From Methylobacterium sp. 17Sr1-1 (GTDB taxonomy: Bacteria > Pseudomonadota > Alphaproteobacteria > Rhizobiales > Beijerinckiaceae), in NCBI RefSeq assembly GCF_003173775.1, contig NZ_CP029552.1, positions 5,787,001-5,851,000 on the forward strand: a DNA stretch of 64,000 bases, read 5' to 3'. Made by a program: the position numbers and the translations under genes. Shown here in pieces: positions 25,255 through 35,368 of the stretch (position 1 is the first letter of the stretch; every line of letters starts with the position of its first letter). Under the pieces are notes generated by a model. The model made no database searches. It was not told where the DNA came from and saw only the letters and a list, made by a program, of their open reading frames with translations.

Positions 25255-25419
25255 TCAGGCCCCGTCGGGGCGATCCGGCGGCGCGTCGGGCGGAGGAAGC
25301 CGCTCGCGGGCGGCCTCCCGCGTCAGCGCCTCGGTCGCGCGCACGATCCGGGCGCGCACCAGCAGGAACAGGCCGACCCCCGCGGCGAGGGTCCAAAGCA
25401 CGATCAGGGCAACCTTCAT
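25255..25419 (-). CDS. Small single-pass membrane protein at the start of the phage unit
   Basis: A 54-residue protein with one transmembrane segment (VALIVLWTLAAGVGLFLLVRA) and a charged, proline-rich C-terminal part (ATEALTREAARERLPPP). GCAGGAGG precedes the ATG at good distance. No family recognised. It is the first gene after the presumed early promoter that looks convincing, followed 28 bases later by the NusG-like gene. Confidence 0.6.
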   Translation of the reverse strand: MKVALIVLWTLAAGVGLFLLVRARIVRATEALTREAARERLPPPDAPPDRPDGA

Positions 25420-25789
25420 GCGCCCCTCCTGCACCGGCGCGGCCCGCCGCGCGAGCGCCTTCGTCCCCGGCACGACGGATCTCCCGTCCGTCGCGCACCC
25501 GTTGCGGCGATTCGCCGCCGGGCCGACTGAGGAGGCGTCGGGCCGGATCGACCGTCTCCATCCCGACGTTGCGCCACGAGGCGGCCGCCGTGTCGGGCGG
25601 TCCGCTCCAGGCTGCGAGGAAACGGTGGACCATCGGGGAGCTCCCGCAACGAGGGGGTACGGCGCAAGGCTGCCGCTGGGGTAGGATGCATGAGGGGGCG
25701 GAGGCGAACAGCGATGCTTGCCCGATCACGGCCAACGTCCTTGCGACCGAAGTAGCTACATGATGTAATGATTTTGCTCAATACCTCAA
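25420..25789. other. Early region between the repressor and the first leftward genes
   Basis: About 370 bases. Several frames are open on the minus strand here (for example from an ATG at 25633 reading MVHRFLAAWSGPPDTAAAS), but none has a good ribosome site, and all end in arginine- and proline-rich text like a shadow frame. One frame ends in an ATGA overlap with the 25419 start, which keeps a small gene possible. The right end is AT-rich and holds the promoter/operator candidate. Confidence 0.45.
25753..25781 (-). promoter_or_regulatory. Candidate early promoter with operator-like palindrome
   Basis: On the minus strand TTGAGC (25781-25776) and TAGCTA (25758-25753) are separated by 17 bases, and the 11-base palindrome TACATGATGTA (25757-25767) sits over the -10/spacer region. 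The stretch is one of the few AT-rich spots in the block and lies between the divergent repressor and the leftward unit, where a C1-type repressor should bind. Another spaced pair, ACCTCA (25783) and TGAGGT (25807), flanks the repressor start. Confidence 0.5.
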
Positions 25790-25813
25790 GTGTTAGGAAA
25801 GTTCTCTGAGGTG

Positions 25814-26584
25814 ATGCAGACGGGAGAGAACCGGGTCCGGGCCGCGCAAGGGGAGCGGCTGCGCCAGGCGCGCATCGCCGCCGGCTACCGCTCGGCGCGG
25901 GACGCCGCCCTGCAGAATGCCTGGCCGGAGAGCACCTACCGGGCGCACGAGGCCGGCACCCGGACCATCGGCCAGGACGATGCCGAGCGCTACGCCGCGC
26001 GCTTCCGCCGCGACGGCGTCGAGGTCACCGCCAAGGGGCTCCTGTTCGGCGACGACGAGGCGCCGGAGCCGCTCGCGGAGGGTGGCCAGGAGGGCGGCCA
26101 CGTTGTCGGTCAGGTGGTGGGGGTGAAGGGATTGATCAGCGCCGGCGGCTTGATCGACACCGGGGACGAGCAGCCCGGGCCGGACGGCGACCTCTTCCGG
26201 ATCACGGTGCCGTTCCCGGTGCCGCCCGGCACCATCGCGTTCCGGGTTGCCGGCCTGTCGATGTATCCGAAATACGAGCCGGACGACGTGGTGCTCTGCG
26301 CCGAGGCGGGCGAGAGCCCGGAGCGGCTGCTCGACCTCTACGCCGCGGTGGCGACGGCGGAGGGGCACCGCTTCCTGAAGAAGATCCTGCGCGGCTCGCA
26401 GCGGGGCTCCTACCACCTGGAGAGCCACAACGCCCCGCTGATGCCTGATCGCCGGCTGGTCTGGGCCTCCGGCATCATCAGCACCGTGCACGCGCAGCAC
26501 TGGAGCCGGTTCTGCGCCGGTTCCAAATCCGCCGGCGCCACGTTTGCCGGCACCAGGTTCGCCGGCACCAAGCCCGCGGGTTAG
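25814..26584 (+). CDS. Phage repressor, helix-turn-helix plus S24 (LexA-like) peptidase domain
   Basis: About 256 residues from the ATG. The N-terminal part (NRVRAAQGERLRQARIAAGYRSARDAALQ...ESTYRAHEAGTRTI) is an XRE-like helix-turn-helix. The C-terminal part is an S24 fold: RITVPFPVPPGTIAFRVAGLSMYPKYEPDDVVLC, with the nucleophilic serine in GLSMYPKY and the general-base lysine probably in HRFLKKILRG; a possible self-cleavage Ala-Gly lies in ISAGGLID. This would be a C1/LexA-type repressor that is inactivated by RecA after DNA damage. A GTG at 25790 gives eight more residues; ATG is preferred as TAGGAAAG lies upstream. The C-terminus carries a degenerate repeat (FAGTRFAGTKPAG). Confidence 0.88.
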   Translation: MQTGENRVRAAQGERLRQARIAAGYRSARDAALQNAWPESTYRAHEAGTRTIGQDDAERYAARFRRDGVEVTAKGLLFGDDEAPEPLAEGGQEGGHVVGQVVGVKGLISAGGLIDTGDEQPGPDGDLFRITVPFPVPPGTIAFRVAGLSMYPKYEPDDVVLCAEAGESPERLLDLYAAVATAEGHRFLKKILRGSQRGSYHLESHNAPLMPDRRLVWASGIISTVHAQHWSRFCAGSKSAGATFAGTRFAGTKPAG

Positions 26585-26601
26585 GGGGCCGGTGGGGATG
26601 G

Positions 26602-26626
26602 GGATCGCTGCTTCGTGCAGCGATCC
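26602..26626. terminator. Hairpin between convergent repressor and secreted protein genes
   Basis: A 10-bp perfect stem GGATCGCTGC with its complement, loop TTCGT, immediately after the repressor stop and ending next to the stop codon of the leftward gene. No T run on either side, so termination is inferred from structure and convergent position only. Confidence 0.5.
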
Positions 26627-26628
26627 GG

Positions 26629-27021
26629 TCAGTCCGCCTGCGCGACCCGGGCCGTGCGGCGCTGCGCGGTCCAGCGGCCGGAGCAGAGGGCGGAGACGTT
26701 CCAGGTGCCGGAGCCGGAATTGGCCTGGAGCCGGCCCGAGGCGGCGCCGCTGGTCGAGCCGTGGCGGACGGTGAGGCCGACCTGGCCGTCCGACCCGATG
26801 CGCCCGCTCACCGTCGCACCGCCCTCGCCCGTCGAGGCCACCCGCACGTCGCCGTCGGCGATCGCGAGCGAGACGGTGTAGCGGCTGTCGCACATCCCCG
26901 ATTCGGTGACGAGCTGCACCGACCAGGTGCCGTTGAACCCCCGCCCTTCCGCGGCCGCCGGCAGCAGGCTGGCCGGCAGGGCGGCGCACAGGACGAGAGC
27001 GGCGACGGACGACTTGAGCAT
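26629..27021 (-). CDS. Secreted protein of unknown function
   Basis: A 130-residue protein with a signal peptide (MLKSSVAALVLCAALPASLLPAAAEG, cleavage after about residue 24). The mature part is beta-rich with FNGTWSVQLVTESGMCDSRYTVSLAIADGDV and SGTWNVSALCSGRWTAQR; two cysteines (in GMCDSR and ALCSGR) could form a disulfide. The pattern resembles small periplasmic proteins common in Methylobacterium and Bradyrhizobium, whose function is unknown. It converges on the phage repressor, marking the right edge of the phage block. Confidence 0.75.
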   Translation of the reverse strand: MLKSSVAALVLCAALPASLLPAAAEGRGFNGTWSVQLVTESGMCDSRYTVSLAIADGDVRVASTGEGGATVSGRIGSDGQVGLTVRHGSTSGAASGRLQANSGSGTWNVSALCSGRWTAQRRTARVAQAD

Positions 27022-27319
27022 GGGACCCCCGATGATTGGTCGAGCCCGGCCGGATGGACGAGGCCGGCTCGCTTCTTGATGCGTGGCGGATCGGTGCGGC
27101 GTGACCGCAACCGCCCGCTGCGCGAGCCTTCGCGGTCGCGCGCTGGACGAGAAGCGATGTGGATGAGGGATCATTAACACAGGCAGAACGGCAGCAATAT
27201 GGCGCGGCAGAGCACGCCTGTCGGCCGATCGACTGGGCTATGGCCGCGCTTGCCTGCCGACTTGCTGCACGGTGACTTGCTCAGCGAAGACTTGGCCGTT
27301 CCCAGCGACCGGCTCGCTT

Positions 27320-28278
27320 TCAGCCCGGCATCGTTGCCGCCATGCGGCGGCGCAGGGCCTCGTCCGGCAGCGGGCCGGTGCCGGCGCGCAGGTTCGCCGC
27401 CATGTGGCGGGCATCGGCGGTGCCCGGGATGGCGCAGGTCACCGCCGGGTGGGAGATCACGAATTTCAGCAGGATCTCCGCCCAGGAGGTGCAGCCGATC
27501 TCCGCCGCGTAGTCCGGCAGCGGCGTATGGGCCAGGCGGCGCAGCAGCCCGCCGCCGCCGAAGGGCCGGTTGACCAGCACCGCCACGCCGCGCTCGGCCG
27601 CGAGCGGCAGCAGGCGGGTCTCGGCCGCCCGGTCGTCAAGGGCGTAGTTGATCTGGAGGACGTCCAGCCGCTCGGCCCGCAACACCGCCTCGACGGCATC
27701 GTAGGCGCTCTCGGTGTAGTGCGAGATGCCGATGTGGCGGATCCGGCCCTCCGCCTTCCAGGCCCGCAAGGTCGGCAGGTGGGTGCGCCAGTCGAGCAGG
27801 TTGTGGATCTGCATCAGGTCGAGGCGCTCGGTGCGCAGGAGCCGGAACGAGCGCTCCATCTGCGCGATCCCGGCCTCGTGCCCGCTGGTCCAGACCTTGG
27901 TGGCGAGAAAAATCTTCTCCCGGGCCTTCGACTCCGCCACGAGGTCGCCGGTGACGCCCTCGGCGTGGCCGTACATCGGCGAGGAATCGATCACCCGGCC
28001 GCCCTGGCCGATCAGCGTCGCCACCACCTCGCGCAGGGGCGCCCGCTCGGCGGGCTTGGCGCCCACGTCGAAGCCGCGCCAGGTGCCGAGCCCGATCACC
28101 GGCAGGGTCTCGCCGCTCGACGGGATCGGCCGCCGGTGCAACGGCGTCGCTTGGCCGACCGCTTGGCCAACCGCTTGGCCGGTCTCTTGTCCGGTCCCTT
28201 GCGCGGCCGCCCCGCCGCCGACCGCCGCGGCCAGCGCCGCGCCGAGGAAGCCCTGGCGGGTCAGTCCGTCGTCTCGCC

Positions 28279-28282
<4 letters not shown>
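27320..28282 (-). CDS. Exported aldo/keto reductase
   Basis: A 320-residue protein. The start (MRRDDGLTRQGFLGAALAAAVG) looks like a Tat-type export signal, although the twin arginine is reduced to RQ. A tandem glycine- and glutamine-rich linker follows (residues 30-45). The aldo/keto reductase barrel has the catalytic set Asp99 (RVIDSSPMYG), Tyr104, Lys129 (LATKVW) and His160 (LMQIHN). NADPH-dependent carbonyl reduction is the family activity; the substrate is unknown. Its ATG overlaps the pobR stop (ATGA), so the two are co-transcribed, and a role with aromatic compounds is possible. Confidence 0.85.
28151..28198 (-). repeat. Four tandem 12-bp units inside the aldo/keto reductase gene
   Basis: Units of the type TTGGCCGACCGC repeat four times with growing divergence (TTGGCCGACCGC, TTGGCCAACCGC, TTGGCCGGTCTC, TTGTCCGGTCCC), encoding a Gly-Gln-containing linker behind the signal sequence. 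In-frame length changes would alter only the linker. Confidence 0.8.
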
Positions 28283-30512
<2,230 letters not shown>

Positions 30513-30520
30513 GCCGAGCT

Positions 30521-30547
30521 ACCCTCGGCACCATGGGTGCCGAGGGT
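30521..30547. terminator. Bidirectional hairpin between convergent pobA and chemoreceptor genes
   Basis: A 12-bp perfect stem (ACCCTCGGCACC, three-base loop ATG, GGTGCCGAGGGT) lies eight bases after the pobA stop and 36 before the end of the chemoreceptor gene. No T run, but the position between convergent genes fits a shared terminator. Confidence 0.6.
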
Positions 30548-30583
30548 GGGATCCGCATGCTCGGCGTCTCGGTCCGGCGCGCC

Positions 30584-32680
30584 TCAGGCCGCCCGCACCC
30601 GCGCGAGGAAGCGCTCGACCTCCGTGCCGAGATGCTCGGATTCGCGCGACAGGTCGGAGGCCGAATCCAGCACCTGCCGGGCGGCCGCCCCGGTCCGCTC
30701 CGACGCCAGGGCGACACCCGCCACGTTGCCGGTGACCTCCTGGGTGCCGGCCGAGGCCTGCGCCACGTTGCGGACGATCTCCTGCGTCGTCGCCCCCTGT
30801 TCCTCGACCGCCGCCGAGATCGTCGCCGTGACCGTGCTGATCTCGCCGATGCGGGTCGTGATCGCGGTGATCGCCCCCACCGCCTGCTCGGTGACGACCT
30901 GGATCTGGCCGATCTGCTGGCTGATCTCGTCGGTCGCGCGCGCGGTCTGGGTGGCGAGTTCCTTGACCTCGGCGGCGACCACCGCGAAGCCGCGCCCCGC
31001 CTCCCCGGCCCTCGCCGCCTCGATCGTCGCATTGAGGGCCAGGAGGTTGGTCTGCGAGGCGATGGTCGCGATCATCCCGACCATGTCGCCGATCTTGGTC
31101 GAGTTGCGCGTCATCTCCTGGACCAGGCGCATGGTCTGGTCCGCCTCGGCCACGGCCCGCCCGGCGAGATCGGAGGAGGCCACGATCTGCCGTCCGATCT
31201 CCTGGACCGAGGAGCCGAGTTCCTCGACCGCCGCCGCCACGGTGTCGACGTTGGTGGCCGCCTGCTCCGCCGCGGACGCCGCGGAGGTCGACTGGCCGGC
31301 GGTCTCGGTCGCGGTCGCGGTCATGCTCCGCGCGGTGCCCTCGAGGGCGGTGGCCGAGGCCGAGACCTTGGCGACGACGGCGCCCACCGCTTCCTCGAAG
31401 GCGTCGGCGACGGCACGCATCCCGACGCGCCGCTGCTCCTCGGCCGCGAGGCGGGCCTGCTCGGTCTCGCGCTCCAGGGCGCGGCTGCGCTGCATGGTGT
31501 TGCGGAAAACCTCGAGCGCGGCCGCCATGGCGCCGATCTCGTCCCGGTGATGCGCGCCCGGCACGGCGACGGCGAGATCGCCCTCCGCGATGCGCCGGGT
31601 CGCCGTCGCGAGGGCGTGGATCCGGCCGGCGATCCAGACCTGCGCGATCGCCGCCCCGACGAGCGTCAGGAGCAGACCGGCGACCGCGAGCGTGCAATGC
31701 ACCGCGAAGGCCTGCCGGGCCCGCTCCACCTCCGTGTCGGCGGTCGCCGCCGCAGCGTCCATCAGGGCGAGCGCGGTCGCGGCGATCGCCGTCTGGCTTC
31801 TGGCGGCGCTTTCGAGCCACGCATCCATCAGGGCGACGCTCGGCTTGCGCCCGGCCTCGACGCTGGCCACCGCCTCGGCCCGCTGCGTGCCGAGAGAGCC
31901 CTCGAAATACGCGGCGTTGGCGGTCCGATAGGCCGACTGGACCAGGTCGGAGCGGTTGGTCGTGAGCAGGGTCCCGATCAGATCCCAGGTCGTCTGCACC
32001 TGGGTCTCCCGGGCGCGCAGGGCTGGTCCGTCCGTCGGCAGGGGCAGCCGGTCGCCGGAGAGGAGGATGTTCATCGTCAGCAGCTGCTGGCCGGTCAGGC
32101 TCCGGAGGGAACCGATGATCGCCTTCGTGGCGATGGTCGCTTCCAGCACCGGGTCGAGCTGCCTCAGGGTGGTGTCGGTCCGGGTCGACATCCCGTCGAT
32201 CAGGCTGAGCACGCGCCCGCCGGCCTCGTTCAGCTGGGTGAACAGGGCCTTGTCTCGGCCGGCCAGGGGCCGGTCGAGGTCGGCGTCGATCCGGCCGCGC
32301 AGCGTCCGCCACGAATCGGCGGCCTTCGCCAGATCCTCCATGGCAGCGACGAGGGCCGGATCGTCGATGGCCCGCACAGCCGCCGCCGCCTCGCTCAGCG
32401 CCTGATCGGCCTGGCCGCGGGATTCCAGTGCCACGCGCCGCGAGACCTGGTTCGCCTCCGGCGCGAAGCCGAGGCCGGTCATGCTCCAGCCGCGCTCGCT
32501 GCGAAACCACGCCAGACTTTCCAGCATGGCCCGGCTGAGCTTGATGTAGCGATAGGTGAGATGCGCCTTCTGTTTCGATTCGAACGCAATACTCAAATTA
32601 TATGCAGATGAGACGATGATGATCGCCCCGAAGAGCAATATGACCGCTCCGAGCACATTCCGGACAGTAAGATACCGCAT
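30584..32680 (-). CDS. Methyl-accepting chemotaxis protein
   Basis: A 698-residue receptor: transmembrane segment 1 at residues 8-30 ([21 protein letters not shown]), a periplasmic helical domain of about 300 residues with no recognised ligand motif, segment 2 near residue 330-355 ([25 protein letters not shown]), a HAMP domain ([19 protein letters not shown]) and a long cytoplasmic coiled coil whose tip [33 protein letters not shown] is the conserved kinase-binding hairpin. It signals to CheA/CheW; ligand unknown. The C-terminus lacks an NWETF-type pentapeptide. A less GC-rich region before the ATG (32680-32790) probably holds the promoter. Confidence 0.93.
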   Translation of the reverse strand: MRYLTVRNVLGAVILLFGAIIIVSSAYNLSIAFESKQKAHLTYRYIKLSRAMLESLAWFRSERGWSMTGLGFAPEANQVSRRVALESRGQADQALSEAAAAVRAIDDPALVAAMEDLAKAADSWRTLRGRIDADLDRPLAGRDKALFTQLNEAGGRVLSLIDGMSTRTDTTLRQLDPVLEATIATKAIIGSLRSLTGQQLLTMNILLSGDRLPLPTDGPALRARETQVQTTWDLIGTLLTTNRSDLVQSAYRTANAAYFEGSLGTQRAEAVASVEAGRKPSVALMDAWLESAARSQTAIAATALALMDAAAATADTEVERARQAFAVHCTLAVAGLLLTLVGAAIAQVWIAGRIHALATATRRIAEGDLAVAVPGAHHRDEIGAMAAALEVFRNTMQRSRALERETEQARLAAEEQRRVGMRAVADAFEEAVGAVVAKVSASATALEGTARSMTATATETAGQSTSAASAAEQAATNVDTVAAAVEELGSSVQEIGRQIVASSDLAGRAVAEADQTMRLVQEMTRNSTKIGDMVGMIATIASQTNLLALNATIEAARAGEAGRGFAVVAAEVKELATQTARATDEISQQIGQIQVVTEQAVGAITAITTRIGEISTVTATISAAVEEQGATTQEIVRNVAQASAGTQEVTGNVAGVALASERTGAAARQVLDSASDLSRESEHLGTEVERFLARVRAA

Positions 32681-32790
32681 GTCGCCGCGTCCCCCGATAT
32701 GGGGAACAGGATAGTAATCATTTATTGAAGATTCCGTTGACGCTGCGACGCCTCCCAGATCGGAGCGAGTCGGGGGCGATCACGGCCAGT

Positions 32791-33828
32791 TCAGGCGGCG
32801 CCGCCCTCCTCCCGGCGGATCAACTCGCCGGCTACGTCGCCGAGCCGTGGCGCCGCTTCCCGGGTGAACGGCAGCGGCCGGCACACCGCCAAGGCCGCCA
32901 GCCCGAACCGCGCCGTCATCAGCCCGTTGAGCACGCCCTCCCCGAGCTTCGCCGAGATCCGCGCGGCGACCCCGAGGCCCAGCACCGACTGAACCAGGCT
33001 GTCGCCGACCGCGACGCTGCCGGTGACGGCGAGATGGGCGAGCGCGGCGCGCGCCAGGCGCAGGAAGCCGAACAGGCCGGGCCGTCCGCCATAGATGGTG
33101 GCGATGCGGCGAAGGAGGCGCACCGCCGCGAAGATCACGAAGCCGACATCGACGATCGCCCGCGGGCTCAGGGCCGTCACCGCCGAGACCTGCTTGGCCG
33201 CGTCCGCCACCGCCGCCTTGGCGGCGCGGTCGAGAGAGGCCAGCAGCTCCTGCTCGGCGATGCCGATCCGGTCCTCGACGTCGAGGATCTGGTCGTCGAG
33301 GGCGGCGAGCCGCGCCCGCGCGGCGCTCAAGGCCGGGCGCTCGGCGTAGAGGCCGGAGAGCTGGCGCACGACCGCCTTGGCGGCGCTGTGGTCGCGGGAG
33401 CGGAGCGCGTCGAGAGCCTCCTCGCGCAAGGCCTCGATGCGGCGCTCGCGTAGCACCCCCGCCACCTCGCGCCAGACGATCGCCGCGAGCGCCACCACGG
33501 CGACCGCGAGCAGCACCAGGGCCACGATGCCGAGCCAGGGCGCGACGGTGAACAGGTCGGCGATCAGCCGCTCGATGGCAAGCCCGATGCCGAGCGAGGC
33601 CAGGCCGCCGAGCGCCGAGAGCAGCAAGGTCGCCCAGGGCGCGCGGGAGCGCGGCGCCACCGGGACGGGCACGCCGTCGGCGGCCTCGACGATCTCGAAC
33701 GGCTCCTCCACCACCCGCACGCCGTCGGCGAGCGCCGTCTCGGTACCGGGGGGCGGCGGTGCGGCGGTGACGGTCTCGGCGCCGGCGGGCGGCAGGCGGA
33801 AGGCGCGGGGCTTCTGGGTGTTCGTCAT
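32791..33828 (-). CDS. TIGR01620 family membrane protein (YcjF-like)
   Basis: A 345-residue inner-membrane protein. After a proline-rich start come two hydrophobic segments (TLLLSALGGLASLGIGLAIERL and WLGIVALVLLAVAVVALAAIVW), then a cytoplasmic helical domain and a DUF697-like C-terminal part (SPRAIVDVGFVIFAAVRLLRRIATIYGGRPG; FLRLARAALAHLAVTG). It is the partner of the YcjX-like GTPase encoded just upstream (10 bases apart), as in most proteobacteria. The pair is linked to envelope stress in other species; the exact role is unknown. Confidence 0.88.
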   Translation of the reverse strand: MTNTQKPRAFRLPPAGAETVTAAPPPPGTETALADGVRVVEEPFEIVEAADGVPVPVAPRSRAPWATLLLSALGGLASLGIGLAIERLIADLFTVAPWLGIVALVLLAVAVVALAAIVWREVAGVLRERRIEALREEALDALRSRDHSAAKAVVRQLSGLYAERPALSAARARLAALDDQILDVEDRIGIAEQELLASLDRAAKAAVADAAKQVSAVTALSPRAIVDVGFVIFAAVRLLRRIATIYGGRPGLFGFLRLARAALAHLAVTGSVAVGDSLVQSVLGLGVAARISAKLGEGVLNGLMTARFGLAALAVCRPLPFTREAAPRLGDVAGELIRREEGGAA

Positions 33829-33838
33829 CGAGAAGCCC

Positions 33839-35305
33839 TCAGGCCAGGCGGTCGCCGATCAAAAAGTTCAGGGCGCGGTCGAGGCGGATCTGCGGCAGGC
33901 GGCCCGGGCGGCCCAGCGCATCGCGGGAGACCTGGGGCGGGCGGAAGCGCGGGAAGCGCAGGGAGCCCGGGGGCACCGCACCCTCCAGCACGGCTTCCGG
34001 CCGCTCGGGCAGCTCGCCCGGGAAGATCGCCGCTTCGGTCTCGCCGTCGAAAGTCTCGCCGTCGATGCTCTCGCCCGCCTCCGGCGTGCCGGCCACCGCC
34101 CGGAAGGCGCTCGGCCCGTCATGCACCACCGTCTCGCGGGTCGAGCGCACCGAGGCGAGCGCCTGGGTGCTGACATGGGCGCCCGCAGCCTCCGTGCGCC
34201 GCAGCGAGCGGGCGACGAGGAGGCGCAGGAGCGCGTCGAGCCGGTCGTGGCTCGTATGGTGGAGGTGGTCGGCCTTGGTGGCGGCGAACAGGATCCGGTC
34301 GGCCCGCGGCGCGAAGAACCGCGACAGCAGGGTGTTGCGCCCGACCCTGAGGCTCATCAGCACCCGGTCGAGGGCCTCCTCCAGCTCGGCGAGCGCCGCC
34401 GCCCCGGCATCGACCGCGGCCAGCACGTCGACGAGGACGATCTGGCGGTCGATGCGCTGGAAATGGTCGCGGAAGAACGGCGTCACCACCCGATGCTTGT
34501 AGGCCTCGAAGCGGCGCTGCATCAGCCCGCCCAAGCTGTCGGGATTGACCGGGCCGTCCAGGATCAGCGGCGCGAAGGTCAGGGCCGGCGAGCCCGCGAG
34601 GTCGCCGGGCATCAGGAACCGGCCCGGCGGCGTCGTCGCCACCGCCTCGGGGCCGGAGCGCACGGCGGCGAGGTAGATCTTGAACGCCTCGCTCGCCCGC
34701 TCGGCCACGATCTCGTCCAGGGGCTGGTTCGGGTCGAGCGCCCGCAGCGAGGCGAGCCAGGGGGCCGCCATCGCGGCGCGGCCGGGACGCTGGGCCGCGG
34801 CGATCGTCTCGCGCGACCAGCCCTCGTAGGTCTGCTCGATGAGGGCCAAGTCGAGCAGCCACTCGCCCGGATAGTCGACGATGTCGACCATCAGGCTCGC
34901 CGGCCCGGTGCGCCAGCCGCTCTTGCGCTCGTAATCGACCTCCAGGCGCAGCTGGCTGATCCGGTCGGTCGAGCGCGGCCAGCGGCGCGCGTCGGTCAGC
35001 GCCGCGAGATGGTCCTCGTAGGGGAAGCGCGTCACCGCGTCGTCGGGCTGCGGCACCAGGCGGGCCCGGCGCAGGCGGCCCTCCTGCGAGGCGCGGAGCG
35101 CCGGCAGCGGGTGGAGGCCGGTGAGCTGGTGCACCAGAGCGGTGGTGAACACCGTTTTCCCTGAGCGGGCGAGGCCGGTCACGCCGAGCCGCACCGTCGG
35201 CTGGACCAGGAGGTCGTTGGAGGCCTCCGCCAGGGAACGGGTGGCCTCGGTGACGGACTTGGCGAGGGAGCCGGCACGTGCGGCGAGGTCGGTCAGGGGC
35301 GGCAC
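33839..35305 (-). CDS. YcjX-like P-loop protein (DUF463)
   Basis: A 488-residue protein with a P-loop GLARSGKT at residues 44-51, followed by LVHQLTGLHPLPAL and the family motifs SLMVDIVDYPGEWLLDLALI (Walker B area) and ILFAATKADHLHHTSHDRL, the last being TKxD-like. YcjX proteins bind GTP, are cytoplasmic or membrane-associated and are usually encoded with YcjF-type membrane proteins, as here. It contains a repeated SIDGETFDGETEA insertion near residue 400, where family members usually have none. Confidence 0.9.
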   Translation of the reverse strand: MPPLTDLAARAGSLAKSVTEATRSLAEASNDLLVQPTVRLGVTGLARSGKTVFTTALVHQLTGLHPLPALRASQEGRLRRARLVPQPDDAVTRFPYEDHLAALTDARRWPRSTDRISQLRLEVDYERKSGWRTGPASLMVDIVDYPGEWLLDLALIEQTYEGWSRETIAAAQRPGRAAMAAPWLASLRALDPNQPLDEIVAERASEAFKIYLAAVRSGPEAVATTPPGRFLMPGDLAGSPALTFAPLILDGPVNPDSLGGLMQRRFEAYKHRVVTPFFRDHFQRIDRQIVLVDVLAAVDAGAAALAELEEALDRVLMSLRVGRNTLLSRFFAPRADRILFAATKADHLHHTSHDRLDALLRLLVARSLRRTEAAGAHVSTQALASVRSTRETVVHDGPSAFRAVAGTPEAGESIDGETFDGETEAAIFPGELPERPEAVLEGAVPPGSLRFPRFRPPQVSRDALGRPGRLPQIRLDRALNFLIGDRLA

Positions 35306-35368
35306 GCGGTACGCTCTGGCTTCATGTCGCTCCCCGAGGTGGCGCGGGGCTGCGGCTTCCGCAAGGGC

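Larger units (their letters stand above)
4796..26584. mobile_element. Integrase-less prophage-like block: mosaic head module plus GTA-type tail module
   Basis: About 21.8 kb of tightly packed genes, nearly all on the minus strand and many overlapping as ATGA or GTGA. Order of transcription: NusG-like protein, small and large terminase, DUF1073 portal, DUF2213 scaffold/protease, DUF2190 cement protein, DUF2184 capsid, connector and completion proteins, tail tube, tail chaperone, tape measure, then the GTA order DUF2460, DUF2163, NlpC/P60, TIM-barrel baseplate protein, and finally DUF2793 fibre, small protein, GH108 endolysin and holin. An S24 repressor is divergent at the right edge. No integrase, excisionase, replication genes or direct-repeat att sites were recognised, so it may be a defective prophage, a phage-derived particle system, or a prophage whose integration genes lie elsewhere. 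Confidence 0.9.

Noticed and set aside
25416..25781. 121-codon leftward frame starting with TTG in the phage early region
   Set aside because: Its start lies at the -35 of the candidate promoter, and the second half is an arginine-rich shadow. The ATGA overlap with the next gene was noted but is not sufficient.
4677..26626. Hairpins at 4677 and 26602 as attL/attR of the prophage
   Set aside because: The two hairpins share no sequence, and the first matches the copy at 51431 rather than the other edge. No tRNA gene or direct repeat marks the borders.
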